A stretch of DNA of 64,000 bases from Pontibacter burrus (GTDB taxonomy: Bacteria > Bacteroidota > Bacteroidia > Cytophagales > Hymenobacteraceae), in NCBI RefSeq assembly GCF_010686685.1, contig NZ_JAAGWD010000004.1, positions 310,001 through 374,000 of the forward strand. Reading direction: 5' to 3'. The translations under genes were made by a program, and so were the position numbers. Of this stretch, positions 35,013 through 43,630 are shown one piece after another. Each line of letters starts with the position of its first letter. Position 1 is the first letter of the stretch. Below the pieces are notes generated by a model, which had not been told where the DNA came from, searched no databases, and saw nothing but the letters and a program-made list of their open reading frames with translations.

Positions 35013-36086
35013 ATGACTACAGATACGCTAACTATAACTACACAGCAGGTACAGGAATCCCGCATTTCACAACTGGACTATAACAATATCGAGTTCGGGA
35101 AGATCTTTTCGGACCACATGCTGGTAGCTGATTACAAGAATGATGCATGGCAGGCGCCGCAGATCTTGCCTTACGGTAACATGTCGCTAAGCCCGGCTAC
35201 TTCTGCTATTCACTATGGTCAGGCGATTTTTGAAGGCATGAAAGCTTATCGTAGTGCAGATGGCGATATCCTGTTATTCAGACCGTACGACAACTATAAA
35301 CGATTGAATGTGTCGGCTGAGCGCATGTGCATTCCGCAGCTGCCGGAAGATATTTTTATGCAGGGGCTGGAGCAATTGCTTCGTTTGGATGCTGCCTGGG
35401 TGCCACCAACCGAAGGAAGCGCGCTATACATCCGCCCGTTCATGTTTGCCACCGATGATTTTATTGGTGTAAGGCCATCTTCCAACTATAGATTTACCAT
35501 TTTCTCGTGCCCGGTGGGTGCCTACTACAACGCGCCGCTGCGTGTAGCCATCGAAACCAACTATGTGCGCTCTGCTGATGGCGGTGCAGGTTATGCCAAA
35601 GCCGCAGGCAACTATGGCGCGGCGCTTTACCCGGCACGCCAGATGCAACAGAAAGGCTATCATCAGCTTATCTGGACCGACGCCAAAGAGCACAAATACA
35701 TCGAGGAATCGGGCACAATGAACGTGATGTTTGTGATAGATGGTGTGTTGGTAACGCCTGCCGTAAGCTCAACAATCCTTTCGGGTATCACCCGCGACAG
35801 CGTACTGACGTTAGCCAGAGACTTGGGCTACAAGGTAGAAGAGCGCCGTGTAAGCGTGGAGGAAGTAGTGGAAGCGCACAGAGCCGGCAAACTACAGGAA
35901 GCATTTGGTACTGGTACCGCCGCAACTATAGCTCAGATTGCTACTATTCACTATAACGGCGAAGACCTGGAATTGCCGCCTTTTGAAGGAAGAGACATAT
36001 CAAATTCGGTTGCCGCTGAACTGGATAAAATTAAAACCGGACAGGCTCCGGACCCATACAATTGGGTTTACAAGATTAACCTGTAA
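35013..36086 (+). CDS. ilvE: Branched-chain amino acid aminotransferase
   Basis: The 357-residue class IV PLP enzyme has the group II BCAT layout. YGQAIFEGMKAYRS is at 68-81. RPFMFATDDFIGVRP and the PLP-lysine motif YAKAAGNYGAALYPA (Lys196) follow. The EESGTMNVMFV phosphate-binding region and the C-terminal FGTGTAATIAQI complete it. It reversibly transaminates leucine, isoleucine and valine with 2-oxoglutarate. The gene follows the adenosyltransferase by 24 bp and is followed by a terminator at 36105, so it probably ends the operon that starts at plsC. Confidence 0.95.
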   Translation: MTTDTLTITTQQVQESRISQLDYNNIEFGKIFSDHMLVADYKNDAWQAPQILPYGNMSLSPATSAIHYGQAIFEGMKAYRSADGDILLFRPYDNYKRLNVSAERMCIPQLPEDIFMQGLEQLLRLDAAWVPPTEGSALYIRPFMFATDDFIGVRPSSNYRFTIFSCPVGAYYNAPLRVAIETNYVRSADGGAGYAKAAGNYGAALYPARQMQQKGYHQLIWTDAKEHKYIEESGTMNVMFVIDGVLVTPAVSSTILSGITRDSVLTLARDLGYKVEERRVSVEEVVEAHRAGKLQEAFGTGTAATIAQIATIHYNGEDLELPPFEGRDISNSVAAELDKIKTGQAPDPYNWVYKINL

Positions 36087-36104
36087 GTACAGAACTATAA
36101 AGTG

Positions 36105-36152
36105 AGATGCTGAAGTAAGTCCTGTGGATGTTGCTTCAGCATCTTCTTGTTT
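36105..36152 (+). terminator. Terminator between ilvE and prfB
   Basis: AGATGCTGAAG (36105-36115) pairs perfectly with CTTCAGCATCT (36134-36144), followed by TCTTGTTT. Confidence 0.78.
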
Positions 36153-36190
36153 AAAATAGAGTATAGGCACTAAACACAAACTATAGAACA

Positions 36191-37268
36191 ATGACTGCAG
36201 AGCAGGTAAAAGATTTAAAGGCGCGCGTAGAAGCCTTGAGGAGGTACCTTTGACTACGACAACAAGAAAGAGGAAGTAGCCACCATCGAGGCCAAGACCA
36301 CAGCTCCTGACTTTTGGGACAACTCCAAAGAAGCCGAGAAGGTGCTGAAAGAGGTAAAGGGCATTAAGGTATGGACCGATCACTACGAAGAAGTAGAGAA
36401 GAAGTATGGCGACTTCGAAACGCTGTTTGAGTTTTACAAAGAAGGCGACGTAACCGAAGAAGAGATTCAGCAGGAATATAAAGCCGCACTGGAAGCAGTA
36501 GAAGGGCTGGAGTTTAAGCGTATGCTCAGCGGTGAGGAAGATCAGTTAAGCGCTATTCTGGAAATAAACCCGGGTGCCGGTGGTACCGAAAGCCAGGATT
36601 GGGCCGAGATTCTGATGCGCATGTACATCATGTGGGCTGAGTCGCATGACTTTAGTGTGAAGCAGCTAAACTACCAGGCCGGCGATGGCGCAGGAATAAA
36701 ATCTGCTACGCTAGAAATTACCGGCGACTTTGCCTATGGCTACCTGAAATCAGAGATCGGGGTACATCGCCTGGTACGTATCTCTCCTTTCGATTCCGGT
36801 GGGCGGCGCCATACATCGTTTGCCTCGGTGTTTGCCTACCCGGTGGTAGATGATACGATCAACATTGAAGTGAACATGGGCGACATTGAGTGGGATACTT
36901 TCCGCTCGGGAGGTGCAGGTGGCCAGAACGTAAACAAAGTTGAAACTGCCGTACGCCTGAAGCACAAGCCAACTGGTATTGTAATTGAGTGCCAGATAGA
37001 GCGCTCTCAGCTCATGAACAAAGAACACGCCTTACGCATGCTGAAATCCAGGCTCTACCAGATAGAGGTGGAGAAGCGTAACGAAGAACGCGATCGGATC
37101 GAGAGCACTAAAAAGAAGATTGACTTTGGTTCGCAGATCCGGAACTATGTACTGCACCCCTATAAGCTTGCGAAGGATGTAAGAACAGGCGTAGAACGCA
37201 CAGATGTGCAAAGTGTGCTGGATGGCGACCTGGATGATTTTATAAAAGCCTACCTGATGCAGCAGTAA
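36191..37268 (+). CDS. prfB: Peptide chain release factor 2 with programmed +1 frameshift
   Basis: Translation starts at the ATG at 36191. After 20 codons it meets AGG AGG TAC CTT TGA C, with the TGA at 36251-36253. Slipping one base forward on CTT T resumes at GAC (36252) and continues to 37268, for about 358 residues. The product has the RF2 codon-recognition motif SPF (ISPFDSGG), the catalytic GGQ ([15 protein letters not shown]) and the usual C-terminal [12 protein letters not shown]2 releases peptides at UGA and UAA. The internal TGA is the autoregulatory switch: low RF2 favours the shift. The AGGAGG (36239-36244) three bases before CTT is the stimulatory Shine-Dalgarno-like element. Confidence 0.95.
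36239..36253 (+). promoter_or_regulatory. prfB recoding site (SD-like element plus CTTTGAC slip)
   Basis: AGGAGG, a three-base spacer and CTT TGA C reproduce the arrangement known from E. coli prfB, where the internal SD and the slippery CTT before UGA cause +1 frameshifting. Confidence 0.93.
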
Positions 37269-37289
37269 ACAGCTGATAAAAAACCGGAT

Positions 37290-37335
37290 AGCCGGTGTGC
37301 CTTGCCATTCAACGCTAAGGTGCACCGGCTTTTTT
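37290..37335 (+). terminator. Terminator after prfB
   Basis: AGCCGGTG.GCCTT pairs with AAGGTGCACCGGCT (two mismatches), followed by six T residues. Confidence 0.82.
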
Positions 37336-37684
37336 GTAACTATAGTTATCAATTAGCCTCTAAACTGTGTGTTTGCACATCAATTTGGCTATTAAAAGCA
37401 ATTGTTCGTCGATTTTTGATTCTTAAATAAGCTTTTAATAAGATTAAATTTGATTGGGCACGTATAAGGAATTGTTTAACACCGATTGCTCTCCCTCTAC
37501 ATGCAGGCCTACTTTGGTGGTCTTTGAGGAAAACTATAACGTTTCCTGAACTCTTCTACCTTGTAGCTCTACTTAGCAATTACTCTTCCATAAACACTGC
37601 AGCCAGGCATGCGCAGCCCGGTAGTGGTTGTTTGGCTCGTGTAATCTGCATAACCTCTTTAAATCATCTTATCAATGAGAGCAA
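37336..37684. other. Upstream region of the SusC/SusD operon
   Basis: About 350 bp, A/T-rich in the first half. It contains one full AACTATAGTT palindrome (37338-37347) and a TAAATTTG (37445-37452) that could be a -7 element, though a TTTG lies 26 bp upstream, beyond the usual spacing. That would leave a leader of about 225 nt. No known riboswitch was recognised. Confidence 0.5.
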
Positions 37685-40600
37685 ATGAAAAAACTATTAC
37701 TTCTTAGTTTTGTCTTGATGTTCACCCTCTTTCAGCAGGCGTTTGCACAAGGCAGGACGGTGACCGGTACCGTAACGGACCGCGCCAACGGACAAGCCCT
37801 ACCGGGCGTCGCTGTAATAGTACAAGGCACCACAGTAGGTACATCCACCAACGTAGATGGCGCTTATACTATAAACGTACCGGCAGGTAGCAATACACTC
37901 GAGTTCCGATACATTGGGTACCAGACAGTAACCCGGAGCATCGGCAACGCAACAACTATAAATGTGGCTTTAGAAACCGATGCACAGCAACTACAGGAAG
38001 TTGTGGTAACAGCACTGGGCCGTGAGGAAGAAGAAAGAACACTGGGATATGCTACGCAGCAGGTGAACTCGGAGCAGCTAACTCAGGGTCGCGAACGAAG
38101 CGTAGCCAACGCGCTGCAGGGTAAAGTGGCCGGGGTGAATATTCAGAGCCAGGGCGGTGGTCCGGGTGCTTCTACCAGGGTTGTTATCAGGGGTGCGAAA
38201 TCTGTATTACAAAGTAACCAGGCGCTTTTTGTGATAGACGGCATACCCGTAGATAATAGTAGCTCCGGTACAGGAGATAACCTGAACAACGGTATAGATG
38301 TCGGTAACCGCGCCAACGACATTAACCCGGACGATATCGAGTCTATCAACATCCTGAAAGGCCCTGCTGCTGCTGCCTTGTATGGTTCCAGAGCGGCAAA
38401 CGGAGCGATCATGATCACCACGAAATCCGGCAGGGGAGCTACCAAAAAAGCTGAAATGTCTTATGTATCATCTTACACAATAGAAGACGTGCTCCGCTAT
38501 CCTGAATTCCAGAACCGTTATGGAGAGGGCTTCTTCGGTGCACCCGACCTGCTGGAAAACACCAGCTGGGGCCCGGTTTTTACAGGCGAGGTATTGCCTT
38601 GGGGCCAGATCATAAACGGACAGCAACGCTATAAACCATATGTAGCCCTGAAAGATAATATCAAGGAGTTTTTCGATTATGGATCAACCTGGATCAATAC
38701 GATCTCACTTTCAGGAGCAGCCGAGAACGCAACCTACTACGCTTCTTATTCCAACACGAGCCAGAGTGGTATAGTACCTACTACAGACTATAGCCGTAAC
38801 TCGCTGGCAGTAAAAGGAAGTACCAAACTGCTGAACAAATTTAACTCTTCGGTATCTTTAACCTATACCAAATCGGGCGGCGACTTTGCCATGACAGGGC
38901 AGGGCAACTCTGTATTCAATCAACTTATCCAAACTCCGCGTGATATTCCGGTTCGGGAGCTGGAGGATTTGTCAAACCCTTTTAACGATGAGGCAGGCTA
39001 TTACTCTCCTTACACCATAAACCCATACTGGTCGCTGGCCAATCAGACTTTCGAGAACGATGTGGACCGCTTATTTGGTAACATAACCATCGGATACGAA
39101 GTGATTGAAAAACTGAATGTTACCTTCCGTTTAGGTACAGACTTTTACAATGACCGCCGTAAGCAGTGGATGGCCATACGGGATGTGGAGGGGCAGAATG
39201 AGGCCAACAACGATGATGGTATGTATTCTGAGACACAGCTTTACTACCGTGAGATAAACTCCGACATCATGGCAACCTATGGCTTCGATATCTCAGAAGA
39301 CCTGAACCTGGAACTGTTGATCGGACATAACATTAACCAGAGAACGAACGATAACCTGTTTGCACAAGCGGATGCGCTTGCCAACAACCAGTTTAAATCT
39401 CTTAGTAACATAGTTGGTACCCCATTAGCGACCAGTTTCCGTGATATCAGAAGGCTGGTAGGTGTTTATGGTTCTGCCAAACTGGGCTTCAGAGACTACT
39501 TGTGGTTAGAACTTACCGGACGTAACGACTGGTCTTCTACACTGCCTCTAGACGATAACCGCTTCTTTTACCCATCTGTTAACATAGCATTTGATGCTGC
39601 CAATGCATTTGGTTTAGCTGATAATTCACCGATCAACTTTGCAAAGATCAGGGCAAACTATGCTAAAGTGGGTAACGACGCACCAAACTTCTTTACCCGG
39701 TCTGTCTTTGTATCTGGTAACATCAGCGATGGCTTTGCCGGTACTGACCTGAACTTCCCATTTGCCGGTATACCTGGTTTTGAGGTGAGTAACGTAATTG
39801 GTAATAACTTCCTGCAGCCAGAAGAAACCAGTTCATGGGAGATAGGTGCGGACGTAAGAATGCTTAAGGAGCGCCTGCGCTTCGACGTGGCTTACTACGA
39901 TTCTAAGTCTGATAATCAGATTATTAGTGTGCCAATTTCGTTTGCTACCGGCTTTGGTTCTGCCAACCTGAATGCGGCTACCATACGCAACAAAGGGGTG
40001 GAACTGCTGGTTGGCGGTATCCCGATCGAAACCAATGACTTTACCTGGGACATCAGCGTGAACTTCACAAAAAATGATAACGAGGTAGAAGATGTATTTG
40101 GTGAGAACGAGATCTCGCTGGGTGGTTTGGCATCTGCAGCCCTTGTTATTTCAAGAGGCCGTCCTTATGGTACCTTTAAAGCAGAAGATTACCTGCGCGA
40201 TCCTCAGGGCCGCATCGTAGTGAACGCTGCTACAGGTCGCCCAAGAACAGCGCCAGAACAAACTTACCAGGGAACCATACAACCAGACTGGACAGGCGGC
40301 CTTGTGAATACGCTTACCTATAAGGGTGCTCGTTTCTCCTTTGTGTTTGATACCCGCCAGGGTGGTAAAATGTATTCCAGAACAAGAGGTACCCAGCGTT
40401 TTGCAGGTACTGCACCAGAAACGCTGTTCAACGACCGCCAGCCATACATCATCCCTAACTCAGTTGTTGAGGTTGGTAGCACAGGTGAGTATGTAGAGAA
40501 TACTACTCCGCTTACAAATGATAACCTGTACGAGTATTGGGGTAACCTGCCTGAAGGTACGAATATAGTGGATGCTTCTTTTACCAAGCTGCGCGAAGTG

Positions 40601-40822
40601 AGCTTGAGCTACAAGCTGCCGGCATCTATAGTTGAGAAAACCTTCTTCGGTAATATAGAAGTCGGTGTTTCCGGTCGTAACCTGATCCTCTGGACACCAG
40701 ATGAGAACACATACATCGACCCTGAGATGAACAGCTTCGGTAACGGTAACCTGCAAGGATACGACTTTAGTAGCACACCAAGTACACGGTCATGGGGTGC
40801 CAACATCAGAGTCACTTTTTAA
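37685..40822 (+). CDS. SusC/RagA family TonB-linked outer-membrane transporter
   Basis: The 1045-residue protein has a signal peptide (1-21, ending AFAQ). A carboxypeptidase-regulatory-like domain (VTGTVTDRANGQALPGVAVIVQ) precedes the TonB box and a plug. The plug carries the SusC signature VANALQGKVAGVNIQ and then VIRGAKSVLQSNQALFVIDGIPV, NPDDIESINILKGPAAAALYGSRAANGAIMITT. The barrel ends in WGANIRVTF. It imports a ligand captured by its SusD partner, encoded 21 bp downstream. No glycosidase, peptidase or regulator accompanies the pair, so the substrate is unknown. The short signal peptide and complete plug mark it as an active SusC rather than a fragment. Confidence 0.95.
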   Translation: MKKLLLLSFVLMFTLFQQAFAQGRTVTGTVTDRANGQALPGVAVIVQGTTVGTSTNVDGAYTINVPAGSNTLEFRYIGYQTVTRSIGNATTINVALETDAQQLQEVVVTALGREEEERTLGYATQQVNSEQLTQGRERSVANALQGKVAGVNIQSQGGGPGASTRVVIRGAKSVLQSNQALFVIDGIPVDNSSSGTGDNLNNGIDVGNRANDINPDDIESINILKGPAAAALYGSRAANGAIMITTKSGRGATKKAEMSYVSSYTIEDVLRYPEFQNRYGEGFFGAPDLLENTSWGPVFTGEVLPWGQIINGQQRYKPYVALKDNIKEFFDYGSTWINTISLSGAAENATYYASYSNTSQSGIVPTTDYSRNSLAVKGSTKLLNKFNSSVSLTYTKSGGDFAMTGQGNSVFNQLIQTPRDIPVRELEDLSNPFNDEAGYYSPYTINPYWSLANQTFENDVDRLFGNITIGYEVIEKLNVTFRLGTDFYNDRRKQWMAIRDVEGQNEANNDDGMYSETQLYYREINSDIMATYGFDISEDLNLELLIGHNINQRTNDNLFAQADALANNQFKSLSNIVGTPLATSFRDIRRLVGVYGSAKLGFRDYLWLELTGRNDWSSTLPLDDNRFFYPSVNIAFDAANAFGLADNSPINFAKIRANYAKVGNDAPNFFTRSVFVSGNISDGFAGTDLNFPFAGIPGFEVSNVIGNNFLQPEETSSWEIGADVRMLKERLRFDVAYYDSKSDNQIISVPISFATGFGSANLNAATIRNKGVELLVGGIPIETNDFTWDISVNFTKNDNEVEDVFGENEISLGGLASAALVISRGRPYGTFKAEDYLRDPQGRIVVNAATGRPRTAPEQTYQGTIQPDWTGGLVNTLTYKGARFSFVFDTRQGGKMYSRTRGTQRFAGTAPETLFNDRQPYIIPNSVVEVGSTGEYVENTTPLTNDNLYEYWGNLPEGTNIVDASFTKLREVSLSYKLPASIVEKTFFGNIEVGVSGRNLILWTPDENTYIDPEMNSFGNGNLQGYDFSSTPSTRSWGANIRVTF

Positions 40823-40843
40823 AGATAACTGAAGATCAAGACC

Positions 40844-42313
40844 ATGAAAAGAATATATAAATACATGCTTGCAGGGGTGATTGCCACTTTAGCAGGACTT
40901 ACTGCCTGCGATGACTTCCTGGATGTGAACGATGACCCTAACAACCCGCCTACCTCAACGCCGGCGTTAACATTACCGGCAGCGCAGGGGCAACTGGCCT
41001 ATACTTTAGGAAACCAGTTCCAGTTTTTGGGTAACTTCTTCGCACAACACTGGACCCAGGCCGGAGCAGCTAACCAGTACTGCGACCTGGAACTATACCA
41101 GATCACATCTTCCAGTTACGATGCCAGGGTATGGGGTGAACTTTATGCCGGCGCCTTAAACGACTTCAGATTTGTAAGCCAACAGGCACTTACCGACGAA
41201 CAGAACAACTACGCTGCTATTGGCCAGATAATGGAAGTGTATACTATACAGGTGATTACAGATGCCTGGGGTGATGTGCCCTACAGTTCAGCATTGAACG
41301 GACTCAATAATCTTAATCCGGAATATGAAAGTCAGGAAGACATCTATAATGACATGGTGGTTCGGCTGGATTCAGCAATCGCGCTGATTGATCCAAGCGG
41401 TGCAACACCAGGTGATGATGACCTTGTGTACGGTGGTAATATGACCGAATGGCTTAGATTCGCCAACACGCTTAAACTCAAAATATTCCTGCGTCAGGCT
41501 TATGTACGGCCGGATGTAGCACAGGCAGGCATTCAGGCAATGTACAGTGCAGGAGCAGAGTTTTTGCAGATTGGCGAAACCGGTGACATAGCGTTTGCCG
41601 ACCAGACTCAGAACAGGAACCCATTCTACCAGACCCAGGTAGTTTTCAGGGGCGGTGTGGACGTAGTGGCCAGTAACACGATACTGGATTATCTGCAGGA
41701 AACAGAAGACCCAAGAATAGATAAGTTCTTTTCTCCGGCACAGGCTGGTAGCAACCAGGGTAGTTTTGTAGGCGTGGACCAGGGTGTGGAATGTACTCCT
41801 GACCGTACTGGTAACCAGTCGAACACTGTATCAAAACCAGGGCCAGCGGTTGCCAGTCCAACAACTGCAGTACCTTACATAACAGCAGCAGAGAGTTACT
41901 TTCTGCAGGCTGAGGCCGTTGCCCGCGGCTGGACCGGAGGCGTAGGCGATGCCAGTGAGCTTTATGCCCAGGGCATCCGAGCATCGCTGGATTATGTGGG
42001 TGAAGATGTGGCTGCAGCAACAGCCCTGTTACAACGCGTACCTTATCCAACAGGTGGTTCAGTAGAAGCACAGGTAGAGCAGATCATCACCCAGAAATGG
42101 GTATCGTTTAGCGGAACCCAGGGTTTTGAAGCCTGGACCGAATATCGCAGAACCGGTTATCCAAGCTTTATAGAGCCTTCAGCAGCTTCTACCTTGGGTA
42201 CTGGTCTTATTCCGAAACGTTTACTGTACCCTAACACTGAGGCGGTAAGAAATACGAACTACCCTGGCCTGGTGGAGATAGATGTACCGGTATGGTGGGA
42301 TGTGAAGGACTAA
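40844..42313 (+). CDS. SusD/RagB family substrate-binding lipoprotein (SusD-like_2)
   Basis: The 489-residue protein has a lipoprotein signal with lipobox LTAC (Cys22), followed by DDFLDVNDDPNNPP, the start seen in SusD_like_2 proteins. IMEVYTIQVITDAWGDVPYSSAL and WLRFANTLKLKIFLRQAYV are the conserved helical repeats. ITAAESYFLQAEAVARGW and the C-terminal FSGTQGFEAWTEYRRTGYPSF complete the fold. SusD proteins form a lid on the SusC barrel at the cell surface and bind ligand. It lies between the SusC gene and two small lipoprotein genes in one operon. Confidence 0.93.
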   Translation: MKRIYKYMLAGVIATLAGLTACDDFLDVNDDPNNPPTSTPALTLPAAQGQLAYTLGNQFQFLGNFFAQHWTQAGAANQYCDLELYQITSSSYDARVWGELYAGALNDFRFVSQQALTDEQNNYAAIGQIMEVYTIQVITDAWGDVPYSSALNGLNNLNPEYESQEDIYNDMVVRLDSAIALIDPSGATPGDDDLVYGGNMTEWLRFANTLKLKIFLRQAYVRPDVAQAGIQAMYSAGAEFLQIGETGDIAFADQTQNRNPFYQTQVVFRGGVDVVASNTILDYLQETEDPRIDKFFSPAQAGSNQGSFVGVDQGVECTPDRTGNQSNTVSKPGPAVASPTTAVPYITAAESYFLQAEAVARGWTGGVGDASELYAQGIRASLDYVGEDVAAATALLQRVPYPTGGSVEAQVEQIITQKWVSFSGTQGFEAWTEYRRTGYPSFIEPSAASTLGTGLIPKRLLYPNTEAVRNTNYPGLVEIDVPVWWDVKD

Positions 42314-42336
42314 TTAAACCTTAAAAAGTAAATAAA

Positions 42337-42966
42337 ATGAAACGCATAAATATAAGCTTAAGGTTATTTCTGCTCACAATGCTGCTATTTGCCTTTAGTG
42401 CCTGTGAGAAAGACGACGATACAGCACATGTATCGGGCATTACAACCTACGCCCAGTTTGAGATGAGTGGAGACAGGTTTAGCTCGATAGTGCAGGGCGG
42501 AGAATTTGTGGACCCGGGCGTAACAGCCACTGAAGGGGAAACAGAGCTACCAGTAACCGTATCGGGCACCGTTGATACCAGTACACCCGGAGTGTATGAC
42601 ATTGTATACACTGCCGTAAACTCAGACGGTTTTCCAGGTTCCACTACCCGTACAGTAGCTGTATTGCCAGCGCCTGAACAGGCCGGTGTTAACATTGCCG
42701 GAACCTACGTTAGAAGCGGTGTATCATCAACCGTAACCAAACTGGCGCCTGGTTTTTACCTGATGCCGAACGTGTGGGGGCCTAACCTGATCCCGTCCTA
42801 TATAATAACTACTGATGGCGTTAATCTGACCCTGCCAGGCAATGCACTCAGTGGTTTCGGACCTGTGGAAGGTACAGGAACTTTACAGGGCGGTGTGATG
42901 ACACTACTCGTGTCGTTGCCAAACTTTGGTATAGCAGATAGCAGAAGGGTGTGGGAAAGACAGTAG
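42337..42966 (+). CDS. SusCD-associated lipoprotein with Ig-like (DUF5011/DUF5012-type) domain
   Basis: The 209-residue lipoprotein has its lipobox at FSAC (Cys23) and then an acidic EKDDD linker. Residues about 33-110 form an immunoglobulin-like strand pattern (GEFVDPGVTATEGE, VSGTVDTSTPGVYDIVYTAVNSDG, TTRTVAVLP), typical of DUF5011-like modules found in surface lipoproteins encoded with SusCD. The C-terminal 90 residues (NIAGTYVRSGVSSTVTKLAPGFYLMPNVWG) look like a small beta-barrel of DUF5012-type proteins. It is probably surface exposed and assists ligand capture. Spacing is 23 bp after the SusD gene and 42 bp before the next lipoprotein. Confidence 0.78.
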   Translation: MKRINISLRLFLLTMLLFAFSACEKDDDTAHVSGITTYAQFEMSGDRFSSIVQGGEFVDPGVTATEGETELPVTVSGTVDTSTPGVYDIVYTAVNSDGFPGSTTRTVAVLPAPEQAGVNIAGTYVRSGVSSTVTKLAPGFYLMPNVWGPNLIPSYIITTDGVNLTLPGNALSGFGPVEGTGTLQGGVMTLLVSLPNFGIADSRRVWERQ

Positions 42967-43008
42967 AACCCGGACAATCAAATTCATGAACGATAAAATA
43001 AGATAGCG

Positions 43009-43521
43009 ATGAAACCAAAATATATTTTACTGCTTGTCATGTTCCTGTCTGTAGGTTTTATTACCTCCTGCGATGATGACGACGATGATGAGATTGAGTT
43101 CACTTCCACGTACCCGCTTTCCGGCGACTGGACAGTAACCTTTAGTATAGAGACAGCGCCAGGCCAGTTTGAGCCATTGGTAGACCAGGGGGAGCTGCTG
43201 ATCTACAATACATCTGCAAATATACCAACTGAAATATGGGTTGATGACCATGGCAGCTTCTGGGATTTTAAAGTGAAATCTCCTGCAGATGCACGTGCCC
43301 GCACATTTGGCGGCAATGAGCTGCAGAATGAAACCTACGACTCTCAGGTAACTATAACCAATGGTCAGGTGTTTGTGGATGCGGTGCGTGTAAACGGTAT
43401 ACTACGCGATAGCATTTACTTCCAGGTATCGTTTAACGACGATGAAGATGCGGAGGGCAATCCTGACCCATTCGGAACCATTTACCACGTATATGGGCAC
43501 AGAAGTACTGGTTTTGAATAA
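43009..43521 (+). CDS. SusCD-associated lipid-binding-like lipoprotein
   Basis: The 170-residue protein has lipobox FITSC (Cys21) followed by a run of Asp residues, a strong outer-membrane surface-export type signal in Bacteroidota. The body (YPLSGDWTVTFSIE, LLIYNTSANIPTEIWVDDHGSFWDFKVK, VFVDAVRVNGILRDSIYFQVSF, YHVYGHRSTGFE) resembles the lipocalin-like lipid-binding putative hydrolase family often encoded after SusCD and DUF5012 lipoproteins. No catalytic residues can be assigned. It is the last gene of the operon, with a perfect terminator 20 bp downstream. Confidence 0.75.
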   Translation: MKPKYILLLVMFLSVGFITSCDDDDDDEIEFTSTYPLSGDWTVTFSIETAPGQFEPLVDQGELLIYNTSANIPTEIWVDDHGSFWDFKVKSPADARARTFGGNELQNETYDSQVTITNGQVFVDAVRVNGILRDSIYFQVSFNDDEDAEGNPDPFGTIYHVYGHRSTGFE

Positions 43522-43540
43522 TCATTTAAGTAGCTAAGAA

Positions 43541-43574
43541 GTAAAAAGACAGGTTAAACAGCCTGTCTTTTTAC
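43541..43574 (+). terminator. Terminator of the SusC/SusD operon
   Basis: GTAAAAAGACAGG pairs perfectly with CCTGTCTTTTTAC (13 bp, 8-nt loop); the 3' arm supplies the T-run. Confidence 0.9.
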
Positions 43575-43630
43575 ATACCTTAAAAACGGGGCTTAAACCT
43601 AACATCCATCTAAAACCCGGCGCCGCCTTT

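Noticed and set aside
36251..36253. Possible sequencing error or pseudogene at the TGA in prfB
   Set aside because: The surrounding AGGAGG-TAC-CTT-TGA-C is the known programmed frameshift signal, so the stop is functional recoding.
37336..37684. Cobalamin or other riboswitch upstream of the SusC gene
   Set aside because: No conserved riboswitch core sequence could be recognised, and the SusC/SusD operon is not a B12 type.
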